Assembly: GCA_026770585.1 (NCBI GenBank)
Contig: MU646344.1
Span: forward strand, 1,133,718-1,146,697
DNA: 12,980 nt
Source: Baffinella frigidus
Lineage: Eukaryota > Cryptophyceae > Cryptomonadales > Baffinellaceae
Direction: 5' to 3'
Shown here: piece after piece, positions 1 to 6,634 of the stretch
Layout of the letters: every line of letters starts with the position of its first letter
Numbering within the stretch: position 1 is the first letter of the stretch
Notes under the pieces: model-generated
The model's database searches: none
Told to the model about the DNA's origin: nothing
The model's input: only the letters and a program-made list of their open reading frames with translations
Position numbers and translations under genes: made by a program

Positions 1-27
1 GGCGACGTTGCCCCAGTCGGAGCCGAT
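1..27 (-). CDS. Second copy of exon 10 of the large minus-strand gene (partial, cut by the window edge)
   Basis: On the minus strand, a C-run pyrimidine tract and TTGCAG precede ATC GGC TCC GAC TGG GGC AAC GTC, reading IGSDWGNV before the window ends. The same acceptor and codons occur 221 bases away at 248, so this is a tandem copy of that exon. The two differ by one base at the last visible codon (GCC here, CCC there). Which of the two is used cannot be told, because the downstream part of this copy lies outside the window. In this gene, copies keeping only the acceptor end usually come first in the direction of transcription, so this second copy could be the functional one. Confidence 0.45.
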
Positions 28-110
28 CTGCAACACCCGGGAAAGGGGGGGGGGGCGTCAGTACCGCGCCAGGGCATAAGTGGGATTTTCATACACACTC
101 GTTCGCGCTA

Positions 111-248
111 AATGTGGTTAGTTGGCTTATCGTGGTACAGGTTCTTGGAATTTCGGCGGTGAAGAGCTCCAATGCCCAACACGTTTGGTATGTCGTTGGG
201 GTCGAAGGAGTCGATGGCAAAGGGGACGTTGCCCCAGTCGGAGCCGAT
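111..248 (-). CDS. Exon 10 (3'-most with full view) of the large minus-strand gene
   Basis: Downstream of a C-run and TTTCCCGTGCGTTGCAG acceptor, the minus strand is open for 46 codons to a TAG at 110-108. It begins IGSDWGNVPFAIDSFDPND, with acidic and aromatic composition typical of real coding sequence. Reading is in phase 0 from the acceptor, matching the phase-0 donor of the exon at 482-426. A phase-0 donor AAC|GTGTTG gives a 22-codon exon ending at 183. Otherwise the codons run on to the stop. The first nine codons and acceptor are duplicated at 27-1. No family is recognised in this piece alone. Confidence 0.5.
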
Positions 249-343
249 CTGCAACGCACGGGAAAGGGGGGGGGGCGTCAGTACCTACAGAGGAATTTAT
301 GTATGCTGGTAAGGCCGGTATGAATTCTCGAGTCGGGGCGCAC

Positions 344-361
344 CTGGCCGTCGCCCTCCGA
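344..361 (-). repeat. Donor-side fragment of exon 9
   Basis: On the minus strand this reads GAG GGC GAC GGC CAG followed by GTGCGC. It repeats the last codons (EGDGQ) and donor border of the exon at 482-426, without the upstream part or an acceptor. It lies in the intron between exons 9 and 10. Confidence 0.6.
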
Positions 362-425
362 TGGGATCAGGGTCTAGGATCTAGGGTGCAGGGTTGAGGG
401 TGCAGGATCTAGGGTCGAGGGTGAC

Positions 426-482
426 CTGGCCGTCGCCCTCGGAGGACTCGTCGTCCTCGTCGCGCATCTCGTGGTCCTCCCT
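426..482 (-). CDS. Exon 9 of the large minus-strand gene (acidic 19-codon exon)
   Basis: The minus strand has acceptor GTGTTGGCAG, then 19 codons reading REDHEMRDEDDESSEGDGQ, then donor CAG|GTCACC. Both ends are in phase 0, as for the neighbouring exons. The donor hexamer is the same as that of exon 7 (1892). The product is a highly acidic linker. A fragment of its donor end recurs at 361-344. The exon is short and low in complexity, so the call rests on splice borders, phase and placement. Confidence 0.5.
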
Positions 483-583
483 CTGCCAACACCCGCGCCA
501 CCGTCAGCCGGCGCACCCTCCACGCCCGCGAGTATCACACCGCAGCCTCCACGAGCAGTCGTGCACCCTAAGCCAACACCCGC

Positions 584-1206
584 GCGCTTCAGGGGCCGGC
601 GTTCGGAGTTTCGGGTGCAGGGTGCAGGGGCCCCGTCACCCTCTGCACCCTCCGCGCCCGCTCGTATCACACTAAGGGTGCGCCACCTAGTTCCGACGGC
701 ATCCTAAGTACGGCAATACGTAGGGTGTTAAGGTGTTGTCGAAATGGGCTCCGCGCGGAAAAACTCGAGGTCAGGTCAGGCACGGGTCCAACATTTTGGG
801 GGGGGGGTTGCCTTTTGTGTCATCTTACACAATATGCCATACCGCGCTGCGCCGACTCTAACGTACAGGTGCAATCAAACGATTGTGTGCCGCCTCTTCC
901 GGATCCAGAGGGGAAATCGTTCCAAAAGGGTGCACCGCTTTGGGGGTCCACCCTTCTGAATCCATCAAGATGGATTCATCAATCCATCAAGATAGATTCA
1001 TCTTTTGATGGATTCGTCTTTTGAATCCATCCTGATGAAGTCTATTGGACAACCATCAATTCGCGAAAGCATGGGTTGCAGAGCAGAACCCAGCCGAGCG
1101 CGACCGCGCAAGCCTCTCGGGGTGTTCCGAAAAGCAGGGTGCGGAGGGTGACGGGGCCCCTGCACCCTGCACCCGAAACTCCGACCGCTGACCCCTGAAG
1201 CGCGCG
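584..1206. repeat. Inverted repeat pair, arms about 65 bp
   Basis: Bases 584-643 and the reverse complement of 1141-1206 match closely. The shared part includes GCGCGCTTCAGGGG and GGTGCAGGGGCCCCGTCACC. The arms are about 500 bases apart and lie inside intron 8. Confidence 0.8.
958..1040. repeat. Tandem and inverted GAATCCATC/GATGGATTC repeat
   Basis: The motif AATCCATCAAGATGGATTC and variants recur in both orientations (AATCCATC at 959, 980 and 1025; GATGGATTC at 969 and 1008). The stretch can fold into nested hairpins and is more AT-rich than its surroundings. Confidence 0.75.
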
Positions 1207-1271
1207 GAAAACTACTACACACCCCTTTCCCATTGGGTGTCTGGGGATACCGCAAAGTTGGACCGCAGGTG

Positions 1272-1343
1272 GCCGCCGCCCCACCACCAGGTGCGTGCCT
1301 TTGTGCGCAGCCGAGCGAGAGTGTGAGGAGAGAGAGAGAGAGG

Positions 1344-1388
<45 letters not shown>

Positions 1389-1495
1389 GTCCAGCCGAGC
1401 GCGGCCGCGCAAGCCTCTCGGGGCGGGTGAACTGAGGGGGCGTTGGGACAGCTGCGAACAAATGGACGTGCATCGGTAGGGGGCGGTGGACTCTC

Positions 1496-1526
<31 letters not shown>

Positions 1527-1663
1527 GTCCCTCTCTCTCTCTCTTGCACTCGCTATCTCTCTCTCGCTCTCTCTCTCTCTCTGTCCCTCTCTCCCTCTCT
1601 CTCCTCACACTCTCGCTCCGCTGCGAACAAAAGACACGCACCTGGTGGTGGGGCGGCGGCTGC
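1272..1663. repeat. Foldback of GA/CT microsatellite with inverted exon-end arms
   Basis: Plus-strand 1272-1389 runs from GCCGCCCCACCACCAG|GTGCGTGCC through (GA)n. Bases 1560-1663 are its diverged reverse complement, running from (CT)n to the true 3' end and donor of exon 8. The loop holds a further CT tract (1491-1545) and a third, direct-orientation fragment of the same exon end (about 1452-1490). The purine/pyrimidine tracts can form cruciform or triplex structures. Confidence 0.8.
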
Positions 1664-1743
1664 CCCCCCGACGTCTGCGAGATGATGTGCAGCAGCTTCC
1701 CGTCCGAAATCACCGGAGACCGCTCCGACAACGTGGGCGGGTC
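1642..1743 (-). CDS. Exon 8 of the large minus-strand gene
   Basis: After a run of about ten C and CTGCAG, the minus strand reads 34 codons beginning DPPTLSERSPVISDGKLLH and ending QPPPHHQ, then donor CAG|GTGCGT. Both borders are phase 0. The ERSPVISDGKLLHIIS stretch resembles the 'DG.YLY'-type strand in exon 4 (VATDGEYLYIHTS), which suggests another blade of the same beta-rich module, as expected in a HECTD4-like protein. Two further copies of its 3' end occur nearby: inverted at 1272-1291 and direct at about 1452-1490. The coding character is clear; the family is an inference. Confidence 0.65.
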
Positions 1744-1891
1744 CTGCAGGGGGGGGGGGTTAACAAATCGTCAAGGCAAGTTTCAATAAATCGTCAAAAC
1801 ACGATTTTTTAAAATAAATTGTCAAAACACGACCGCTGCGCGCCTGGAGGCACGGTGGGATGAGGCAAAGGGGGGTGAGACGAGAGGTGAC

Positions 1892-1975
1892 CTGGAGGTA
1901 GCGCCGCTCGGCCTCCCCCCCGGGACCCCCAGCCCCCGCGCCACCCGCCGCCGCCGCGCGCATGCTCCCGCGCAG
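1892..1975 (-). CDS. Exon 7 of the large minus-strand gene (Gly/Ala-rich)
   Basis: Acceptor CTACACCAG is followed by 28 codons reading LRGSM, an Ala/Gly-rich run, then GGEAERRYLQ, and donor CAG|GTCACC. Both ends are phase 0. The first 18 codons and the acceptor, plus flanking telomere-like repeat, are duplicated 176 bases away at 2151-2098. Because it is low in complexity, support comes from borders and phase; the EAERRYLQ tail is the most protein-like part. Confidence 0.5.
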
Positions 1976-2008
1976 CTGGTGTAGGGTTGAAGGTTGAGGG
2001 TTGGGGGT

Positions 2009-2047
<39 letters not shown>

Positions 2048-2184
2048 GGTTTCAGGGTTTAGAGTGGAGGGTGGAGGGTGGAGGGTTGTATGGGTCTGGG
2101 ACCCCCAGCCCCCGCGCCACCCGCCGCCGCCGCGCGCATGCTCCCGCGCAGCTGGTGTAGGGTTGAAGGTTGCGGGTTGGGGGT

Positions 2185-2189
<5 letters not shown>
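1922..2189. repeat. 176-bp-offset direct repeat carrying the acceptor half of exon 7
   Basis: About 90 bases at 1922-2012 recur at 2098-2189. On the minus strand the second copy (2151-2098) keeps the CTACACCAG acceptor and 18 codons of exon 7, then breaks off into repeat without the EAERRYLQ end or the donor. It would be met first during transcription. Confidence 0.8.
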
Positions 2190-2216
<27 letters not shown>

Positions 2217-2227
2217 GGTTTTAGGGT

Positions 2228-2259
<32 letters not shown>

Positions 2260-2270
2260 GGTTTTAGGGT

Positions 2271-2302
<32 letters not shown>

Positions 2303-2460
2303 GGTTTTAGGGATTAGGGATTAGGGATTAGGGTTGAGGGTTTAATGTTTTGGGTTTCAGGGTTGAGGGTTGAGGGTTTAGGATTGAGGGTTGGGGGTTG
2401 AGGGTTGAGGGTTTAGGATTTTAGGGTTTATGGTGTAGGGGTGAGGGTTGAGGAACCCCG
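1980..2460. repeat. Telomere-like repeat array (plus strand G-rich)
   Basis: Degenerate heptamers, mostly GGGTTGA with GGGTTTA and GGGTTTTA, run for most of this stretch, interrupted by the exon 7 fragment. It forms part of intron 6 of the minus-strand gene. Confidence 0.9.
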
Positions 2461-2489
2461 GTTTAGGGTTAATGGCTTGGAAGGCAAAC

Positions 2490-2567
2490 CTGGTCGAGGG
2501 TCGACATCCCGGCGGCACGGTGCGAGCGGTGCCTCTGCCTGATCTCGTAGAGCGACCGCGACGTCAC
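2490..2567 (-). pseudogene. Exon 6 copy, full length but without its acceptor
   Basis: All 26 codons of the 3164-3087 exon are present and open (TSRSLYEIRQRHRSHRAA, then G where the other copy has V, then MSTLDQ), followed by the donor CAG|GTTTGC. The base context at the 5' end has changed: CGTG stands where the true copy has TCAG. The nearest upstream CAG would shift the frame. It is probably not spliced in. Confidence 0.6.
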
Positions 2568-2790
2568 CACGACTGAAACGCCCCACCCCACCCTATCCGG
2601 TAACCGCGGACAGATTCGGTCCGCGATGGCTCCAATTCCCACAACTTTAGGGGGCCGTTAAAATCATTTTAGACCCCAAAGTTAACATATTCTACCCAAA
2701 AGCTGACTATTAAACCCAAATTCGTTTTAAAGCGTTTAGATGGACAGGGCGGGGTGAAGCTTTTCAGTAGCAGGGTCAGGGACTTGGGGT
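2568..2790. other. Non-repeat, AT-richer intronic stretch with no recognisable feature
   Basis: This stretch lies between exon 6 copies inside intron 6. It has no telomere-like repeats, no convincing exon and no long ORF. Confidence 0.5.
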
Positions 2791-2810
2791 GTATGGTTGA
2801 GGAGGCAAAC

Positions 2811-2865
2811 CTGGTCGAGGGTCGGCATGATGGCGGCGCGGTCCGAGCGTGAGATCAGGCAGAGG
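2811..2865 (-). pseudogene. Exon 6 copy, donor half with a small inversion
   Basis: It keeps the 3' half (RAAIMPTLDQ) and donor CAG|GTTTGC. Upstream of CGCTCGGAC the sequence GAGATCAGGCAGAGG of the full exon is present as its exact reverse complement (plus-strand 2851-2865). No acceptor is present. Confidence 0.6.
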
Positions 2866-2948
2866 TTTAGGTTTTTGGGGTTCATGGTGTAGGGTTAAGG
2901 GTTCAGGAACCCCGGTTGAGGGTTGAGGATTTTGAGGGTTGAGGAAAC

Positions 2949-3003
2949 CTGGTCGAGGGTCGACATGACGGCGGCGCGGTCCGAGCGTGAGACCAGGCAG
3001 AAG
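2949..3003 (-). pseudogene. Exon 6 copy, donor half, same inverted junction
   Basis: It reads RSDRAAVMSTLDQ, then donor CAG|GTTTCC. It shares the CTCACGCTCGGAC junction with the copy at 2865-2811, with two changes in the inverted 15-base stretch. Together with flanking repeat it forms a tandem unit of about 140 bases (copies ending near 2811, 2949 and 3087). Confidence 0.6.
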
Positions 3004-3086
3004 TTGAGAATTTTGGGGTTTATGGTGTAGGGTTCAGGGTTAAGGAACCCCGTTTTAGGGTTGAGGATTTTGAGGGTTAAGGAAAC

Positions 3087-3164
3087 CTGGTCGAGGGTCG
3101 ACATGACGGCGGCACGGTGCGAGCGGTGCCTCTGCCTGATCTCGTACAGCGACCGCGAAGTCAC
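3087..3164 (-). CDS. Exon 6 of the large minus-strand gene (best copy)
   Basis: Acceptor CCTAACTCAG is followed by 26 codons, VTSRSLYEIRQRHRSHRAA then VMSTLDQ, and donor CAG|GTTTCC. Both borders are in phase 0. It is the only one of six copies in the window with both intact splice sites and a complete frame. The YEIRQRHRSHR stretch is basic and helical-looking. The exon is surrounded on both sides by telomere-like repeat. No family is recognised from this exon alone. Confidence 0.65.
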
Positions 3165-3242
3165 CTGAGTTAGGGTCTAGGGTTTCGGGTTTCGGGTTTG
3201 GGGTGTGGGGTTTGGGGGTTGGGGGTTGGGGGTTAGGGTCTA

Positions 3243-3263
3243 GTACAGCGATCTTGACGTCAC
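3243..3263 (-). pseudogene. Exon 6 copy, first seven codons only
   Basis: Acceptor CGAACGCAG is followed by seven codons reading VTSRSLY, then a TAG in repeat sequence. It keeps only the acceptor end. Confidence 0.6.
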
Positions 3264-3312
3264 CTGCGTTCGGGCGGAGGATTTAGGGTTTGGGGGTTTG
3301 AGGTTTGGGGTT

Positions 3313-3356
3313 GAGCGGTGCCTCTGCCTGATCTCGTAGAGCGACCGCGAAGTCAC
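3313..3356 (-). pseudogene. Exon 6 copy, acceptor half
   Basis: Acceptor GCAACCCAG is followed by VTSRSLYEIRQRHRS, then the sequence passes straight into CCCCAAACC-type repeat with no donor. Confidence 0.6.
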
Positions 3357-3612
3357 CTGGGTTGCGGTTGAGGGTTGAGATTTTGGGATGTGGAGTTTGG
3401 GGTTGGGGGGTTGGGGTGTAGGGTTGGGGGTTTAAGGGTTAGGGTTTAGGGTTTAGGGGTAGAGGTTTAGGGTTTGGGGTTGAGGGGTTGGGGTGTGGGG
3501 TTTAGGGTGTAGGGTTCAGGGTTCAGGGTTTAGGGTTTAGGGTTTAGGGTGTGGGGTTTAGGGTTGAGGGGATGGGGTTTCGGGTTTAGGGTTTAGGGTT
3601 GAGGGTTCAGAC

Positions 3613-3666
3613 CCCGTGGGTGTCGTCGATGAACATGCTCCCCATCTCGTCCATGTCCGCGTCCAC
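3613..3666 (-). CDS. Exon 5 of the large minus-strand gene (possibly 3' terminal in one form)
   Basis: Acceptor CCAAAAGCAG is followed by 18 codons reading VDADMDEMGSMFIDDTHG. This high-complexity acidic peptide is isolated in telomere-like repeat on both sides. It starts in phase 0, matching the donor of exon 4. The downstream border GGG|GTCTGA is a weak donor. If it is not used, the frame ends two codons later (V, TGA), giving a truncated product. Good codon content makes the exon itself likely; which ending is used is open. Confidence 0.6.
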
Positions 3667-3669
3667 CTG

Positions 3670-4298
3670 CTTTTGGGGCTTAGGGTTTAGGGTTTCGGGT
3701 TTGGGGTTTTGGGTTTAGGGTTATGGTTTTGTTCAGGGTGTATGGTGCAGGGTATATGGTGCAAGGTATATACGGTTCAGGGTTCAATTCTGGCGCTTGA
3801 CTGTTCAGATCAGAACAAGCTTTATCGAGACGTGGTCCACCTGCCGGGTGGTGGGGGGGGGGGTCGGAAGTTTCAGGGCGTGGGGTGTAGCGTGTAGGGT
3901 GTGGGCAGTTTGAGGTCCAGGGCTCAGGGTTCAGAGTTTAGGTTGTAGGGTTGAGCGTTGGGCGTTGGGCGTTGGGCATTTAGCGTTTAGCGTTGAGCGT
4001 TGAGCGTTGAGGGTTCAGGGTTTAGGGTGGAGCGACGGTTCAGGGTCTGGGTTTGGAGCGACGGTTAAGAGTCCGGGTTTAGGGTTTAGGGTCTAGGGTT
4101 CAGAGTTTAGGGTTTCGGGTTTAGGGTTGTGTTTGTAGGGTTGAGGGTTGAGGGTTGAGGGTTGAGGGTTTAGGGTTTAGGGATTATGTTGTGGGGTTTA
4201 GAGTTTAGGGTTTAGGGTTCAGGGTTTAGGATTTAGGGTTTAGGGTTGAGGGATTCAGGGTTGAGAGTTGAGGGTGTGGGGTGTAGGGTGCGGGATCC
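3670..4298. repeat. Telomere-like repeat array in intron 4
   Basis: GGGTTTA, GGGTTGA, GGGTTCA and GCGTTGA/GCGTTGG units fill most of the intron. The interruption at about 3785-3880 holds the candidate exon and a G-run. The C-rich strand is the sense strand of the gene. Confidence 0.9.
3805..3840 (-). CDS. Candidate extra exon between exons 4 and 5
   Basis: A strong-looking acceptor (a run of about ten C, then ACCACCCGGCAG) precedes VDHVSIKLVLI and a TGA on the minus strand. A phase-0 donor CTT|GTTCTG could end it after eight codons. It may be an optional or decoy exon. The support is the acceptor and phase only. Confidence 0.3.
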   Translation of the reverse strand: MDHVSIKLVLI

Positions 4299-4300
4299 AC

Positions 4301-5485
4301 CTGCGACGGGGCGCGCGGCGCGCCCGCCTCCAGCTCCGAATGCGGCAGCCCGCCCAGGAGCGACGACGGGCGCTCGTCCTCGCCCCGCGACGCGTGGGAG
4401 TGCGAGTGCGAGTGCGGGGGGCGGTCTGACCCGTCCCCGGAGCTCGCGCCCCCTCCCCCCCCCGGCTTGGAGCCCTTTTCCGGCGTGAGGTACGCGTCGG
4501 TCCCATCAGGGGCGCCTGCGAATTTCCCCCCGGGCCGCACGCCCCCGAGCTGCTCGAGCGTCTCGCAGTCGAGGACCATGAGGCAGTCGGGCGCCATGGC
4601 GGGCGAGCGGAGGTACAGGAAAGACCCGACGCACGCCATCCACGGGCGCTCGAGGCTGCGGTACCGCGGCTTGCTCACGTACTCGCGCCCCGCGATGGTG
4701 CCCCCGTACCCTGTGCCGTACTTGGCGAGCCCGGCGCTCGTGTGGATGTACAGGTACTCCCCGTCGGTAGCCACCGAGACGAACCGGCCGTTCCCCGGCG
4801 AGTGAGCGCTCGCGCTCGACGCGGGGGCGCTGCACGGCACGTTTGGAGACTCCAGCTGCAGCACCGGGAGAAACTTGGTGCTGCCCCCGCCGGGACTGGC
4901 TGGAGAGAGCGGGGAGCAGCACTCCCACAGGCGCTGGACGCTCGCGAGGATGTGCGTGCTGTCCAGCGCGGTCTGTGACGCCTCGGAGGTGTTGCCCCCC
5001 AGGGAAGAGGCGTCGATGTTTGTCTGGGAGAGGAGCGCTGTCACCGTCGAGAGAATGCATCGCAGGGAGCCTGAGCACACCCCGAGGTCGAGCATTGCCC
5101 CTGCCGCCACCCCCCGGACGTGGCTCGCGCCTTCTGCGGGGAACGCCGCGTCATTCCCGTCGGTCGCGATGAAGTCCCCGAGCCATTCAAGAAGCCGCGA
5201 GAGCCACTCGGCGCGCTCAGTCACCAGCACCAGCGGCTTCTGCGCCGCCAGCAACGCCCCCACAGTCCCCAGCGCTTTCACTGCCGCCTCCCCCTTGCTG
5301 CTCGCCGCCAGCTCGATGAAGTTGCAGAGCAGCTGTTGCACCAGCGGGGGCCTGTCCATATCCTCCCCCGATTCGAATTCCCCCATCTCCTCGTCGCCGG
5401 CAGCGCCCCCAAAGCCGTGCGGTGCAGCATCACTGTTCCAGGCTGAGATGTGCTGGTCTGCGTAGGTTGCCACGGCGCTGAGCAC
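4301..5485 (-). CDS. Exon 4 (395 codons) of a large, possibly HECTD4-like E3 ubiquitin ligase gene
   Basis: Acceptor TTGTCGCAG is followed by VLSAVATYADQHISAWNSD, and the exon ends APSQ at donor CAG|GTGGAT; it is exactly 395 codons, phase 0 at both ends. The first half is helical with Leu/Ala-rich repeats (LLCNFIELAASS, AVKALGTVGALLAAQ), suggesting an alpha-solenoid. A KLWECC-like segment (here RLWECCSPLSPASPGG) comes before a beta-rich module with VATDGEYLYIHTSAGLAKYG, TGYGGTIAG and LYLRSP. The C-terminal 80 codons are a Gly/Ser/His linker. The beta module with its 'DG.YLY...GTGY.GT' pattern resembles the N-terminal region of very large HECT ligases such as HECTD4; I recall this pattern rather than having searched. 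The catalytic HECT domain would lie far downstream. Beyond 4301 the open frame runs on only into telomere-like repeat and is not real. Confidence 0.8.
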
Positions 5486-5743
5486 CTGCGACAAGCACGG
5501 GATACAAGTCAGCTTTGCGAGTCAGCTTCAGCCGTACGGGGGAAACCGTCGGTTTCAGCCGCAATGGGTGAAACAAATCCACGCCGAGTGCTCTGCAGGA
5601 CAAATTGGCATGCTCCTGCACTGCAGGAGAAGTTTGGGACGGGAGGGAACCTCGCGGAGGCATGCGGCCCGTTTCTGTTGCAGAGCCATGCATGCCGAGG
5701 CGCACGTGGGGAAGGTTGTAGGCTCCGGCGAACGAAGTGGGAC

Positions 5744-5884
5744 CGTGCGCCAGTCCTGCGCGCCGCGCGCCGCAGGGGCGCTCCCTGCTGGGCTCGCCGC
5801 GACGGCGTTCTCCAGCTCAAAGCTCCCAGCCATCGAGTCGAAGAAATCCATGGGTTCGCTCCTCGAAGCAAGGTCGGGCTCGGC
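5744..5884 (-). CDS. Exon 3 of the large minus-strand gene
   Basis: Acceptor CACCCCTTTCACAG is followed in phase 0 by AEPDLASRSEPMDFFDSMAG and an acidic/Ala-rich stretch through ARGAQDWRT. A phase-0 donor ACG|GTCCCA closes a 47-codon exon. A second phase-0 donor (GAG|GTTCCC, further downstream) is possible. The phase matches the exon 2 donor and the exon 4 acceptor. The ATG in MDFFD has a good context, so it could also serve as an internal start. Confidence 0.5.
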
Positions 5885-6040
5885 CTGTGAAAGGGGTGAA
5901 ATGCCATTCAGCCATGGACTCGAAGTGCGTCAGCGTCACCATCCACTCGCCACTTCCATTAAGTGCAAAGCAATTGAGAACCGGCAGAGATGGTGACGTG
6001 AGGGGGCAACAGAAAGTGTTCATCACGGCGGCGGAAATAC

Positions 6041-6138
6041 CTCGGGTGAACTGGTGAGAGCAGTCCCGACCGCATATGGTGCGCGGAGAAGGCTGGCATC
6101 AGATACGCCGAGACGAGTCAGCTGCTCCCACCGCGAGG
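6041..6138 (-). CDS. Exon 2 of the large minus-strand gene
   Basis: Acceptor ACAAATGCAG is followed by two bases that complete a codon, then 32 codons reading SRWEQLTRLGVSDASLLRAP and on to TALTSSPE, and donor GAG|GTATTT. The start phase (two bases needed) matches the one base left by the exon 1 donor, and its end phase 0 matches exon 3. The agreement of three independent borders supports the model. Confidence 0.5.
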
Positions 6139-6221
6139 CTGCATTTGTCGATGCAGGTGCGAGAGGCGGCGCAGGGAAGGGCTGCCCGTGGCTGCGGTGG
6201 TGCCCGAACGGCATCGTTCAC

Positions 6222-6298
6222 CTGCCTGCAGACTACCCCTGCCGAGGTTGTCGCAGTCACACTCGACTTGCAGCACCACCCGCCTGCGTCCCGCTATC
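6222..6298 (-). CDS. Exon 1 or first recognised exon of the large minus-strand gene
   Basis: The minus strand has acceptor CTTCGGTGCAG, then 25 complete codons including RRRVVLQVECDCDNLGRGSL, and donor GCAG|GTGAAC in phase 1. The same 77-base segment with both borders is preserved on the plus strand at 10205-10281, with 24 of 25 residues identical (I becomes K at the first). The frame is open further upstream to 6498, so the exon may be longer and include the start codon. An in-frame ATG at 6447 lies in a stretch missing from the other copy. Confidence 0.5.
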
Positions 6299-6304
6299 CT
6301 GCAC

Positions 6305-6634
6305 CGAAGACAGCGGAAGCAGCCGATCAGGCGGCAGGCTGTGCGAGAGGCGGGGCGCAACGCGCAGACAGCAAGGAGTCCCGAGAGGAGACAACTCGAA
6401 TGAGACGCCAGGTTACGAGTTTTGGCATGGATGGTGACTTTTGACATTGAAAAGTCATCCCAAAATTTGACAAAATCGGAACACCCGACCGCCCCCACTT
6501 GTTGGATCTGAGACGGATCGAGATAATGACTGGACGCGACACCTTTTGCGTTTTAAAAGTCATCACGGTCTTTCGGGCTGCCCGATTTGGGTCCCAAGTT
6601 GACGGATTTGAGCGGCGTACCAAGAACATCAACT
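6305..6634. promoter_or_regulatory. Probable shared upstream region of two head-to-head genes
   Basis: The first recognised minus-strand exon ends its acceptor side near 6304 and the plus-strand ATG is at 6680, so transcription of both genes probably starts in this interval. I see no clear TATA box. The sequence is kept in the inverted copy at about 10000-10200, including CTGAGACGGATCGAGATAAT. The role is inferred from gene arrangement. Confidence 0.35.
6409..6477. repeat. Hairpin-forming segment absent from the second copy
   Basis: About 69 bases are present here but not between the matching flanks (AATGAGACGC and GGAACACC) in the 9640-10344 copy. The segment folds on itself: TGGTGACTTTTGACA pairs with TGAAAAGTCATCCCA in part. 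It is flanked by no GT..AG pair, so it is not an intron. It may be a tiny foldback insertion, or a deletion in the other copy. Confidence 0.55.

Larger units (their letters stand above)
1..286. repeat. Direct repeat of 65 bp containing an exon acceptor
   Basis: Bases 1-65 and 221-286 are near-identical. Both hold the end of the exon reading IGSDWGNV, its TTGCAG acceptor and a C8-C10 tract on the minus strand. Spacing is 221 bases. Confidence 0.85.
483..1641 (-). other. Repeat-filled intron 8 of the large gene (no exon seen)
   Basis: The 1159 bases between exons 8 and 9 show no further convincing exon. They hold a duplicated GC-rich block (about 511-540 and 645-671), a 65-bp inverted repeat pair (584-643 and 1141-1206), a C-run at 797-806, a hairpin-forming GAATCCATC repeat (958-1036), a direct repeat (1090-1122 and 1393-1427), and a GA/CT foldback with extra copies of the exon 8 donor end. 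Long ORFs here are simple-repeat reading frames. Confidence 0.5.
3165..3612. repeat. Telomere-like repeat array in intron 5
   Basis: Degenerate GGGTTTA, GGGTTTG, GGGTTGG and GGGTTCA units fill the intron on the plus strand. The two acceptor-side copies of exon 6 are embedded in it. Confidence 0.9.

Noticed and set aside
374-707. Overlapping Pro/Arg/Gly-rich ORFs
   Set aside because: They come from a GC-rich repeated block. Only the 426-482 exon within it has matching splice borders.
725-1024. Plus-strand 99-codon ORF
   Set aside because: It runs into the GAATCCATC repeat, has no splice context and no recognisable peptide.
998-1812. Long ORFs on both strands rich in SLSLSLS or RERERE
   Set aside because: They are translations of GA/CT microsatellite.
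4226-4300. Extension of the long exon to the ORF end (STLNPSTLNPKS tail)
   Set aside because: The tail is translated telomere-like repeat beyond a good phase-0 donor at 4301.
4506-5465. Other long ORFs on both strands over exon 4
   Set aside because: They are GC-rich shadow frames of the real 395-codon exon.
6054-6444. Plus-strand ORFs of 120-130 codons, also open in the inverted copy
   Set aside because: They lie antisense to exons 1 and 2 of the minus-strand gene. Conservation in the copy is explained by the duplication.
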